Source: Mikania micrantha (taxonomy: Eukaryota > Streptophyta > Magnoliopsida > Asterales > Asteraceae). Taken from it: 64,000 nt of DNA. The number at the start of each line of letters is the position of its first letter. Positions within the stretch are counted from its first letter, which is position 1. A model generated the notes under the pieces. That model ran no database searches and had not been told where the DNA came from. It saw only the letters and a list, made by a program, of their open reading frames with translations. The DNA lies in assembly GCA_009363875.1 (NCBI GenBank), contig CM018690.1:17191692-17255691 (forward strand). Direction: 5' to 3'. Below, piece after piece: positions 42,085 to 53,226 of this stretch. The translations under genes were made by a program, and so were the position numbers.

Positions 42085-42476
42085 TTTTATAAAAATACTG
42101 ATTTTTTGTTTGATTTTTTTTTGTGTGATGTGAATATTAAATAGTGTGTGATATGAAGAAAAAAATTAGTGTGTGACGGTTGTATATATAGGTTTTATTT
42201 AATTTTTTTTTATTAATCATGGCTAACAGTCGAAAATGCTCCACAAGGGAGCCGTTGCTCCAGTCACGCCAATCACCCACGTCTCATTCACGCCCATAGG
42301 GAGGCGGTGTGCCACGCCCCCTTTCATGCCCAATCACCCGGCATACCCACCAGTCTAATTAAACAATCACAAATTTTATGTTCGTTTTCATTCATTTATT
42401 AAATAAACGAACATAAACAAACTTTCCGTTGAACAGTTCACGAACTGTTCGGTTCATTTACAGGCCTATCTCTGCC

Positions 42477-44324
42477 TATAGACTATGATAACAAAGCCTT
42501 TGCTTTGTAGTTTGTAAATTTTGTTGTGAAAAGACTCAAAAGAGGTAGATCAAATGTAATACGTACATAGCTTTACCGTACGTTCAGTCCTTGTGGCTTA
42601 CAATAACTTATTTATTTATTTAGATTTTTCTAATATTTTTATATTAAATTTCATTTTTTATAATTCTTATACGGTAATGTATTTTCTAGAAAATTATATA
42701 TTTAAAATTATCTTTTCGTAATATACGTGACATAATAATGCTTTTAATTTACGATTCAATCTCCATAGTTGATCCATTGTGGGCCTTGTTGCTTCTTATG
42801 TTTATTTAATTGTTTCATTACATCGTATTGTCCCGCTATAACATGCAGGAAGCTTTTGCTTTTTACATCTTAAACAAGAAGTTAATAGAATATGTTTATA
42901 ATTTTGTGGGTGAACATGATTAATCAACATGAAACAACCAATGTTTTCACGACTAAACCGAAGGTTTTACTGATTTACTGGTTGGACAATATTCAATAAC
43001 TGGATGACATCCTAGACATTAAAAATTATAAAATTATAAATACATATAATACAAACTAATCATATTTAAACAAAACAAATAGAGTTTGGTTTTAGATAGT
43101 CCCTAACATCAATTTTTTTATGCTCAGTCGCTCCAAATGAAAAAAAACAAAGAAAATCAACAACTTGTTTGCTCCATTAAAATTTGTAAGTTATACAATG
43201 TCAAGTTTCAAAAAACATTATTATTATCATCATCATCATCTCATTCCTCTAAATCAAGAACATTTGCAAGCATCGGGGAAAAACTGGCGAATTTGCAGGT
43301 GGACGAGGAACAATCGGCGGGTTTGCAGAAGTGAAAGAATGATAACGGGGGTTTGGATTGGTAATTCAAATGTTTAAACTTATTTTTTATGTGTTTGGAC
43401 ATGATTATTCATTCGAATAGAAGCTACCGTGTGTTCTTGTGTGTTTGTAGGTTAAACGGAGCAAGATGATGATTTTAGAAGAAAACTAGACAACAGGAAG
43501 CAAGAACGAACACATCCGAAGAGGCATATCTTGGGCTAGGAAAGGAGTTACGGGACGTTTAATATATGAAAATCGTGTTTCTCGACGAGACGGAGCTGAA
43601 AATGTTAACTAATCAAGCGTAAGTTATGCCGGGGTGCTAGACCGTAACTAGAAACCGTAAGACAGAGCTTTCTGGGCGTAAGATGCAGTTCCAACATGCA
43701 CGTAGGCGTAACTTACGCCTAGGGGGCCGTAACTTACGCGGGGGGGGGGGGGGGGGGGACGGAAAACACCGAACTTCGTGTTTTTTGGGGTATTTAAGTC
43801 CCAAATCAACCCTAATCGCAAATCATCACTTGGGGGCGAACTCTTGGATGATTTTGGAGCATTTTGGAGCATTCTAAAGCCCCAAATCATCAATCCAAAG
43901 AGGGAATTGAAGATCTAATCATGCAATTCATCCAAGAACGTGAAGATTCAGCCTTTGGAATGTCCGGCTAATCCATTTGTGGTCATCTCCGGGTGAATTG
44001 TTAGGTTTGATAACTAGGTTTTATTTTGATTTGTTAAACATTGGTATTGAATTTGTTTTCATAGATTTACAAGTTCAATATCGCTTGATTGTGAGACGAT
44101 AAACTATTTCCGGTTTATTTTACAACTTTGAATTCAATCTCATTGATTGCTTTCATCTATTGTCAAGTTTAATGTTATTGGTTTAATTTTAAAGTATTCT
44201 AGAAAACCTACATTTTGTGAAACAAGTAATTATCTGAGTCAACAACATCGGTCTAGTTATCGGTTGTCAACAAAGTCATTGACTTGGTTCCAAATTATAA
44301 TTGTTTAATAATCTAAGCATGAAT
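42477..44324. other. Spacer with old retroelement relic
   Basis: 42477-43590 is AT-rich with no gene. From about 43610 to 43760 lies a GC-rich stretch with GTAACTTACGC palindromes (AGGCGTAACTTACGCCT), then a run of 19 G (43740-43758). A TATA-like GTATTTAAG follows, so it resembles the promoter part of an old LTR. The CCTTGTAGATACGATACC stretch near 44818 resembles the tail of Athila/Tat-type LTRs. No second LTR or coding domain was found, so this is a relic at best. Confidence 0.4.
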
Positions 44325-44332
44325 CATGTCTA

Positions 44333-44592
44333 CAGTGGCGGAGCTTGGAAAAAAGTTCGGAGGGGGCCGAAGGATTTTTAGGAAAAAAACGGAGGGGGCC
44401 GAAGGATTTTTAGGAAAAAAACGGAGGGGGCCGAAGGATTTTTAGGATGAAAACGGAGGGGACCGAATGATTTTTAGGAAGAAAACGAAGGAAACCGAAG
44501 GATTTTCGGACGAAATACTATTATACCGACACTTCTGAGCGAAAAACAGGGGGGGCGGGGCACCCCCGGGCCCTTCTAATCCTCCGCCAGTG
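44333..44592. mobile_element. hAT-like MITE, 260 bp
   Basis: Ends CAGTGGCGGAGC and CCTCCGCCAGTG (inverted, one mismatch near the tip). Flanked by a perfect 8-bp duplication CATGTCTA (44325-44332 and 44593-44600). The interior has about five tandem copies of a 32-bp unit built on GGAGGGGGCCGAAGGATTTTT. Non-coding. TSD length and CAGTGGCGGA ends fit hAT. Confidence 0.85.
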
Positions 44593-44600
44593 CATGTCTA

Positions 44601-45903
44601 TGTGATTTCCAATTAACAAATCAAGATATACATAGTTGTTTTACTAACTTGAAACCTAGAGAGATCACCTTCTTTATACATTGTTACAACTCTTTAATTT
44701 ATGTTTAAGTTTACTTAAGTTTGTTTTACATAAAAACCAAAATCCGACATTTCAAGTTTATTTTCTTAAATGCATTTGATTAGTTAAACGAAATTATATA
44801 ACACTGACCACATGTTCCTTGTAGATACGATACCTGACTTACCCTAGTTATCTAGGTTAATTAGGTTTTTGCATGACCCCAACGACATGTCATCAAAGAA
44901 CAACCAAGAGGTTTGCAAGTTTTCCTATACCTCCACTGGAGGTGGTTTTGAAATGGAAAAGGGCGTGTTTCGTTTATTTGACATAGTTTAAATTTTTAAG
45001 TTTGAGAATTAAATATTCGATTGAGGTATTTAAAAGAGTAAAAAATGAAACTAACCGTTAGATAGTGCTATTATATATTCAAATTTAAGTGTTGTTGGAA
45101 TATTAGATAAAAAAAGAAGTTATTATTATTTAATTAATATATTTATTCATTTTATTTTAAATTTAATAATTTATATATTTTTTAAATAAAAATAATTATT
45201 TTTAATCAAATAAAAGTAATCATAAAGCAATATTTATGTAGTAAAAATTTGATTGGTTTGATTGTTAATGAGAGTGAAAAATTAAGTTTTTGTTGATTGC
45301 ATAGATAAAAAAGAGAGAAATTAGCTTTTTAATTAATAATTTAGGTTGGTTGGTTTTGAATGAAGGTGATCTTAATGTTTTATAATTTGGATTTAAAAAA
45401 AAAACTTAAACATGAAACAATCTTCTTGAAGGCGGCTAAAACCTACTATTTAGGACCATTTGATTTATCGTCTTATTTTGGTTGGTCTCTGAAACAACCA
45501 CTTTTTTGAAAACCGGTTTAGCCGGTTTACCTGTCGGACCGGAAACATGTTTATAGGTTGGATTGGATTTCAACTTTTTTTTTTTTAACTAAAATCAAGA
45601 GAATGAAACATTAAAATCAAACTTTGAAATATCTCTAACATGATTATGTCTGTTTAAACATTAATTATGTTTATTTAAATGTGTTTATAATTTTATAATA
45701 TTTTTGGAATTATATACATATAGATATATTATATATTATCATTTTTTTCTTAAATCCGGTTCACCTAGTAACCAATAAGACGACAACTCGACGTCTGATC
45801 CGGTTTTAAAAACGTTGGAAACAACTTAATAAAAATTAGGGCAAAATTTTGATTCATCAGTTGCCTAAATTGACATAAAATATATTTTTGATATTATATT
45901 TGA
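44601..45903. other. AT-rich spacer
   Basis: No gene, RNA or clear element was recognised apart from the possible LTR tail near 44818 noted above. Stretches near 45510-45800 carry AACCGGTT-like steps, perhaps MITE debris. Confidence 0.5.
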
Positions 45904-45913
45904 AATAATAATA

Positions 45914-46893
45914 AGACAAAATTACAAAGTTGAACCTTTATGTTTCTAACAAATAACAAATATCAACCTTTAACTATATTAAATACGCTAAACAACCTTT
46001 AAGTATTTAAGTTGTTTCAACTTTCAACCTTTACATTAACCTTGGTTAGATTTACCAGTTAAATCTAGTCATGTGCAAAACATGTGATGGGTATTCTAGG
46101 TATTTTGATCTTTTGTTATTTTTAAACCTAAAACCCACTATTCACGTATCACCGTATCTTATTCAAGAATTTACTCCAAACAGGGGTGTTCGAAAATTAG
46201 GGCTAAAACCCACCCAGAAGTTCACATGGTTCCTCTGTCTTCGGTTAGTGTTCACCCAGAATTTCACGTACTTAATTTGTTAGAAACATAAAGGTTGAAA
46301 TACTTAACCTTTATGTTTCTAACAAATTAATTACGTGAACTTCTGGGTAGAGGTGGCCAAACCGGTTTTTTTTTTTGAACCGGTTCCGGTTCCAAACGGT
46401 TCTGGGTTCTGACCGGTTTTTTGCCGGTTCCGGTTCGGGTATGGCCGGTTGAGGGTGGACCCGGTTCTGGGTTTTCCGGTTCCGGTTCTAGTTTTCTCTA
46501 AAAATTAGGAACCGCCCGTACCCACCGGTTCGGGTACGACCAGTTCCGGTTCCGATTTCCGGTTCCGGGTACGTTGGCCACCTCTACTTCTAGGTGAGTT
46601 TTAGCCCTAATTTTCGAACACCCTCGTTTGGAGAAAATTCTTGAATAAGATACGGTGATACGTGTATAGTGGGTTTTAGGTTTAAAAATAACAAAAGATC
46701 AAAATACCTAAAATACTCATCACATGTTTTGCACATGACTAGATTTAACTAGTAAATCTAACCAGGGTTAATGTAAAGGTTGAAAGTTGAAACAATTTAA
46801 ATACTTAAAGGTTGTTTAGCGTAATTAATATAGTTAAAGGTTGATATTTGTTATTTGTTAGAAACATAAAGGTTCAACTTTGTAATTTTGTCT
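45914..46893. mobile_element. Foldback (long-TIR) element upstream of CAP-G2
   Basis: Left arm (about 45914-46225) begins AGACAAAATTACAAAGTTGA. The right arm (about 46580-46893) is its inverted copy ending TCAACTTTGTAATTTTGTCT; the arms are about 320 bp and mostly matching. AATAATAATA flanks both sides (45904-45913, 46894-46903). This could be a 9-10 bp TSD of Mutator type, though the motif is a simple repeat. The centre holds a smaller hairpin (TTTGTTAGAAACATAAAGGTT and its inverse at about 46275-46330) and a nested hAT-like MITE. Confidence 0.75.
46348..46586. mobile_element. hAT-like MITE nested in the foldback element, 239 bp
   Basis: Ends TAGAGGTGGCCAAAC and GTTGGCCACCTCTA, perfectly inverted over about 11 bases. 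Flanked by 8-bp duplication CTTCTGGG (46340-46347) / CTTCTAGG (46587-46594), one mismatch. The interior is a dense array of CCGGTTCCGG-type steps. Non-coding. Confidence 0.85.
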
Positions 46894-46903
46894 AATAATA
46901 ATA

Positions 46904-47170
46904 ATAATGTGTGACATGAATAACAGTCGTGAACCGCCATCATAAGCATTTCAAAATTTCGAAAAATAAAGTGACAGGAGGTAGCACGTACAACACATCA
47001 TTAAGGCTTGCACGCAACACATGTTCGCTTATCATTCGCCCTTCATCGAAACTTAGGTAAACTAATTGCACCTTTACCTCCACTTCAAAAAAAAAAAAAC
47101 AAAAAAACAAAACAAAAGCAACGGCTCGATTCGAAACAAATCGCAGAAACAGTGTTTCAGAAAACCGGCG
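46904..47170 (+). promoter_or_regulatory. Putative promoter/5' UTR of CAP-G2
   Basis: 267 bp between the foldback element and the CAP-G2 ATG. No clear TATA box. An A-rich tract with CAAAAAAACAAAACAAAAGC at about 47085-47120 is probably 5' UTR. Transcription start cannot be placed. Any core promoter must be here or within the mobile DNA upstream. Confidence 0.4.
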
Positions 47171-50100
47171 ATGGAGAAGAGGCTCCGGTCGTCACTCAAG
47201 TCATCAGCCGACGAATTCCTCTCGTCGGCGACCAAATTAGGGTTCCGTTCAGTAAAGCCATCTCTGAAAACCCTAATTTACTCTCTCAAGCCATCATCTG
47301 ATGTTGTTTCTTCACTTCCCCTCGCTCTCCGACACTCAATTTCTGAATCCATCGCTCTGTATAAAGATCTGTCCAGATCTAACGCCACCAACGGTAGCTT
47401 TCCCTCCGATACTAATTTACAGATGACACCGCCAACTAAGCGTGTTTGTAGATCCTCACGGCGGTCAGAAAGCAGCAAAAACGAGGAAAACGTCTCCGTT
47501 TCAGGTACAGTAGATCGAAAAACTAAACTTGAGAAAGCGAAGAATGATGTGATTGAAAACCTTCAAATTTTTGCTTATGTGTGTCACATGTGTGTCACGC
47601 ATCCGGAAAATGTGTTTTGTGCGTCTGATTTGTTACCTGCGGTTCAGGAGCTGCATGATAATTTAGTTGTTTTCGAATTGGAATCGAGTTTATTGTCGGA
47701 TATTGCGTGCTTATGTGAGGAATGGTGGAAGAGAGAGCTTCCTGATAGGGATAGTTTAATTTCTCAGTCAATACCATTCTTATTGTCAAAGTCGTTGACT
47801 TTGAAGAAGAAAGTGGATGTTCATAGGATATATACCTTGCGTGAAGCATTTGCTTTGTTTGATTTTGAAGATGAGAGTATAGAAGACTTGAAGTTATTGC
47901 TCATTAGGTGCTTAATATCTCCATTGTTTCTGAAAATGGATGAGGGGCGTAGGTTTTTAGCCTTCTTGTTTGGGCTATCAAGACAGCTAGTGAAAGAATC
48001 TTTGGCAATGATCAGGTCTCAAATTCCTTTTGGGAGGAAGTCGATGTTGGAGGCTTATGCTGACATTGTTTTCCGGGCTTGGAAGGCTGCAGAAGGAGAA
48101 TCAAGAGATGAGATCGAAAACGAGTTTTTGCTACAATTGGTTGATGGCTCGATTCATGCTAGCAGTGGCTCTTTTGCTGCTTCAATCAGGAGAATTTTAG
48201 GAGGTTTTATCAGCCAGCGAACTACTGATGGTGTTGAAAAGCTCATTTTCAATCTTGCAGAGCCGGTCATATTCCGTTCATTGCAGGTGCTTTTCGTTCT
48301 CCTTCACATTACAAAATTGCTTAAAGTTAATTTCCTTGCCAATTTCAATTATAATTCTATATTCAAGAACTATGTAACTGAATCAATTTGTAATGGTTTT
48401 TTGAAGGTTGCAAACTCAGACGTTCGTCAAAACGCACTGCACTTGCTGATAGATGTGTTCCCTCTTGAAGATCCTGATGCAACAAGAGAAGCTAAAGATA
48501 CACTGCTTCATAGACAGTTCTTTTTGATAGAAAAGCTACTCATGGATGATTGCCCTGATATAAGAGTTGTTGCTGTCGAAGGTTCTTGTCGTATTCTTTA
48601 TTTGTTTTGGGAAATAATTCCATCTTCCACCATCACCAAATTGATCACCAAAATACTAGATGATATGGTCCATGATGTCTCTAACATGGTCAGGCTTTCA
48701 ACAGTAAATGGTATCATCTATTTGCTTGGTAATCCCCAATCCCATGACATTCTCAAAGTGATTCTACCAAGGTTAGGGCATTTGATTCTAGACCCAACCC
48801 TTTCAATACGCAGTGCTATCGTAGATCTCCTTCTTCTTATAAAGGGTATTCAAAATTTTCAATTTCATAAGGTACAATTTCTTTAAAAATTTGCAACTAA
48901 CTGAATAGCTTTACTTGAAGAACCTTTTGTTTGGAGTTTTTACTATTATTTATCTTATATAGGTGGTGCATCTGGATGTTTTGTTATCAACACTTGCAAA
49001 TGATCAACCACTTGTTAGCCAAAAAATCACCAAACTTCTTTTACCATCGTATTTCCCCACAACGGTAACTCCACAAGAAGCATGTGACCGATGTGTGACA
49101 CTAATAAAAAGATCACCTCTTGCTGGTGCAAAATTTTGTGAATTTTGTTTATGTGAAGGGGCATCTCCACAGTCTCTCAGCTTACTTTTCAAAATCCTCA
49201 TAAATTTGGTCCTCTCGCCTGCTAATATAAGTTCAGATCAGATTGATGGCATACTTATGGCTGCTGCAAACATTTGCAGCAATTTATCTACGAAAACCAA
49301 ATATAAAGCTGCTTTTAAGGATGAGTTGACAAGTAAAAAGCTTATCTCTTTGTTTGCTGCTGCAAATTCAGGCCAGGCTCAAGCATCTGTGTGCAACATT
49401 GTTTCCTATGTTCTTCCGGATGCTGCTGGTGTTCTTCGCCATGAATGCATGAAAATGGTCAATAAATGTGTTGGTTTATCTGATAATAAGGAAAAACAAA
49501 CGCAAATGAGGTTGGTACATAAAATGATAATGTCATGTGGTTGGATTGATTATATACTTGAAGAATTTACAAAACTTTTGCAAAAGACTGCCAGTGGATG
49601 TGTTGAAAAATATGATACAGAAAAAAGGAGACATAATAATTCAGGAAAAAAGAGAAAAGCCAAACATGGTATTAAGGTTTCACTTGAATCAAACCGTATG
49701 AGTGGGAAGAAAACTAATGTTGATGATGATTATATGGTTTCATCAGGCATTGCTTGGCAACTAAAGGATTTGCTCAAATACAGTGATACCTGTAAAGCGA
49801 TGTTGGGATCAAAAAATCTTGAATCTGTGTACAATGCTTTAAAGGTCATATCTGAGTTTACTATTATGGAGTGCATGCAGTGTGATTACATAAACAATTC
49901 TCATGTGGTGGCATATACATTACTCAGTCTTCATATGTCTACTAAGAATTCAATGCTAAATGATAAAAATAGTCATGGTTTGAAGAACTTAGAGAAAACA
50001 ATTGAGCATCTTGTTAATTGTACAGAAAAAGTCTACAGAAAAAGTGCTTCAACAAAGTCATCCAAGGTGACACCATGTTCCATAACAAACATTGTGAAGC

Positions 50101-51041
50101 TGTCAACATCTATTCTCAACTTTATTATTGATTCAAGTACAATAGATCGTACCCATGAATGCCAAGAAAGATGTTTACGTTTTACAAGGAAGTACATAGG
50201 ATTCATAATTTTTCACCTAAGACAGCATTCACATGGCTTGCTTGAGTTTAAAGAAGAAGATTTAAAGGACGCATTTTTATGCATAAGAAGCTCGTTCACT
50301 TATGCAGCGAAGCTACTAAACTTAGTCCTAACATGTTCATCAGAATCTAGCCCCCCTTCACCACAAGTCCATAACCTTTCTAATGATCTGTTTGATCTAA
50401 TTATTTCAGTTGAAGAACATCTGGGGTATCGATATGGAGCAATTGTTCTTTCTGCAGCAAAACTATGGTTGCCTGATTTGATCCTTGCATTGGGTTCTTT
50501 GCAAATACAGAAACCATTATCATCGAGTGCATTTGCTGAAGCTAAGTTTGGTTTTCCATCCTGGTTATTGATATTGGCAAAGATTGAGATGCATGACCAA
50601 CAAGAGTTGGAGTCCGAGTTGGATGACAATGATGAGAAAGTGACCCTACCATCAAAGTTTTCAACATTCAGGAAAATTGTTGAAACAATGGTTGAGCTTT
50701 TAAGAGGTAACCGGAGTGTGTTAGATGCGGTTGGGGCTTTTCTATTGTCTGGTTCAATGATGGGTTTGAAGAAGAAAGACTTTGAATTGTTATATGGGGT
50801 GCTACATTTTGTGTGTATGAAGCTAGTGAAGCATGAAAACAGTGAATGGGTTGATTTGAAACTCATGTTGGAATCTGTTCAACAATTGTACCCTCAGATG
50901 GAAACTGTGACTAAGGAGCTTGGAAATGAGCATGAAAAGAAGCTGTTGGAGAGAGCAAGATCATGGGTTGAACCTATTTGGAGACGCTACATTCATGAAG
51001 AGATGAAGGAAGCGATGGACACTGATTTTTGTGACACTTGA
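47171..51041 (+). CDS. CAP-G2: Condensin-2 complex subunit G2 (CAP-G2), three exons
   Basis: HEAT-repeat subunit of condensin II, the nuclear complex that compacts and organises chromosomes with SMC2/SMC4, CAP-H2 and CAP-D3. In Arabidopsis the gene is also called HEB1. Inferred exons: 47171-48286, 48407-48871, 48963-51041, giving 1219 residues, the usual size for plant CAP-G2. The start ATG begins MEKRLRSSLKSS. Conserved blocks include ENVFCASDLLPAVQELHD, CLCEEWWKRELP, ALFDFEDESIEDLKLLL, RRFLAFLFGL and SDVRQNALHLLIDVFPLEDP, typical of the condensin-II non-SMC domain. Exon 3 has a basic KKRKAKHG stretch near residue 755, a possible nuclear signal. Both introns are GT-AG. The first (48287-48406) is 120 nt without stops, so the frame stays open if it is kept; its translation looks non-HEAT and AT-rich, so it is called an intron. 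The second is 91 nt. The gene appears intact. Confidence 0.9.
48287..48406 (+). other. CAP-G2 intron 1 (120 nt, frame-neutral)
   Basis: CAG|GTGCTTTTCG ... TTTTTTGAAG|GTTGCAAAC. The length is a multiple of three and no stop occurs. Removal gives RSLQ-VANSDVRQNA, a smooth HEAT-repeat sequence. Retention would add 40 mostly hydrophobic residues. Confidence 0.7.
48872..48962 (+). other. CAP-G2 intron 2 (91 nt)
   Basis: CATAAG|GTACAATTTC ... CTTATATAG|GTGGTGCATC. AT-rich, contains CTAACTGA as a branch-like motif, and has an in-frame stop. Removal joins FHK to VVHLDVLLSTL. Confidence 0.85.
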
Positions 51042-53226
51042 TGTGTTGTAAGTTACTTTTTATGTCAAATTCACAAGCTTTAAGGTCTGTTCTCAATTCC
51101 AAGCTCTTCAGTCTTGTTTTCTCAGAAACCCTTAAATGAAATGTTTCTTGATAATAATTGAACTTAAGATGACATTAAATTAACAAAATCTTGCATTCAT
51201 ATACATAATGGATACGCTTGCTAACGTTACAACTAACGACTTGCTAAAAAAGCTAAAATTATATCTTAAAGTAGCAGCCTTGCTAATACTAAACCAATTC
51301 TGTAGTTCATGTAATATATTTGCAAAGTACCTAGCTACTTAAATATTATAGCCTTAAAAATGACTGTCATCACTATCAATAATAGTTTTAAAAAATCATT
51401 CTACGTTTTTCTAGATCTGATTTTGTTAAAGAGCTGCATAATTTATTAGGCACCTATATAACCAGATCATGATAACAGCAGAACATGTGGTTTGAAAAGT
51501 TATTTGCAAAGGAAGTTATATATGACAAAAGTCATTGCAATTGAATACGAGTGAAGGCAGAAAAAGGAGTTCCCATTTGAATTTTTTAAAACAACTACAA
51601 TATCTAGGATAAAATTGGCAACACGGCACCTAAATAATCTAGGATAATGTTATCAGCCCCAAAACTCAAACCCACAATCATTTGGTTGGGGTGAGAACAC
51701 CTTACCACTACAACTAACCTATTTGATTGATATACCCAAATAAATGCAATTTGGTACACAACCTGCATCAATATATTCGTCTACATGTCATTGCTTATAA
51801 AATTTTCCTTTCTTCCAACTGTATCTCCCTAGATTGCTTATAAAGTTTCTCTTAAGCACCTTTATAAGCCTCCAATAACTCGTTTATCATTTGCTTGTCA
51901 TACATGCTAAAAAAACACGGTGGATTCATGATTTTTCGAAACATATTAAACATATCTTATTATTAATAACGACATAAATTACAACTAGATCAAGCTATTA
52001 TTACAAAACTTACAAAATATATAATAACCTAGTTTCATATAATACTCACCATGTATATTAAGTCAACACTTAGTACCCGTAGATAACCTAATACCATTAA
52101 CGTGCATATTTTTATGTGCATATATGTATCATGTAGGACTATAAATGCACCAAATGTTTAGCAAACAGTTCGTGAACCGTTCCTACGTATCTGATATGAG
52201 TTCAATCGGAGCTATTTAGAGCTATTTTCTTAGGCAAAATTTTTGTTTTTAATGGCTCGCTCCAATAATTGTATCAAGTTATAAAGTGGTGAGATACACA
52301 CATTCAAAAGGACATGTTTTTAAATTGATATACTTGGTAGCTAACGTATAAAAGAGACAAAGTATAACGCTTTGATTCTAAGCAATACAAAAGAAAAAAA
52401 AAATGTGTTCCTCTATTTTACCAAGTTAAAATTTATGACAATTTAGTTGTGATTGAATGTGGAAACTTTAATCCGAAAAAAATATCATTTTGCATCAATT
52501 GATAGTAGCTACTTATGGTCAGGTCCTTTTGGAGACGCATGAACCCTAAGAATTAGTGACCCAACTCGAGAAAAAAAAACACACACCTTATTTCAATTTT
52601 AAAATTGGAATGAGACTAGTAATAAATCTATTAAAGGATACGTGGTTTTCATTTGTACATATATAGCAGAGAGGCGCAACCAATTCTTGCTTGTATATTA
52701 GTTTTCAGTTCAAATACTTCTTAGACAATAGATTATAAAGTATTGTCAATAATTTATTTTGTGAAGAATATACCGAGTTAATTACATGAATGGTTAATGT
52801 GGTAACGTCATATTGTATGAATGATTTCAACTTTAAGAAATTACAATAGTAATCTTAGCGGAATAAAAAAAATGTAACACTAATTGCACTTTGATTAGAT
52901 GATTATTAGTATATCTGTTAAGTCAATGTGAAATGTCTATTTTATCATTTATCAAAAGAGAAAATTCAACGACGGCGATGAAACCGCCACCACAACGGCA
53001 CAACCACAATAACAACTATTCACCTTTATCTCTACTTCAATTCATGGTCAAAACATTGTGTCATCTGTCTTCATTTCATGCAGATGTCATCATATCCCCC
53101 ACCACACATCAAGGTTAGATTTCAAAACAACCAACACCATTGAGGGATGTAAAACACTACATCATCGTCAAACACTTCAACAACAATGTTTGTTTTCAGA
53201 CATTTTATCATCGTCTTTGAACAATC
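51042..53226. other. 3' UTR and AT-rich intergenic DNA
   Basis: The CAP-G2 3' UTR probably occupies the first 100-200 bp (AATAAT-like signal near 51150). Beyond that no gene, RNA or clear mobile element was recognised. Confidence 0.6.

Larger units (their letters stand above)
40534..42355 (-). mobile_element. PIF/Harbinger DNA transposon (1822 bp)
   Basis: Left end GGCTATGGGGTATGCC, right end GGCATACCCACCAGTC (imperfect inverted repeats). Flanked by the 3-bp duplication TAA (40531-40533 and 42356-42358), which is the PIF/Harbinger signature. Carries one transposase gene on the minus strand; the second, Myb-like ORF of full Harbinger elements is not seen. Inserted in the hAT-like MITE at 40065-42468. 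Confidence 0.9.
40065..42468. mobile_element. hAT-like MITE (about 579 bp), split by a Harbinger element
   Basis: Terminal inverted repeats TAGGCCTATAAATGAA (left) and TTCATTTACAGGCCTA (right). Flanking 8-bp duplication TCTCTACC (40057-40064) / TCTCTGCC (42469-42476), one mismatch. The interior is packed with GAACATAAACGAAC-type steps in both orientations, so the arms can fold back. An 8-bp TSD with TA-GG ends suits the hAT superfamily. It encodes nothing. Confidence 0.75.

Noticed and set aside
47066..47170. Upstream extension of CAP-G2 from 47066
   Set aside because: In frame, but the codons are an A-rich leader; the ATG at 47171 gives the conserved N-terminus.
50300..50866. 188-residue minus-strand frame
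   Set aside because: Antisense to CAP-G2 exon 3; no recognisable domain.
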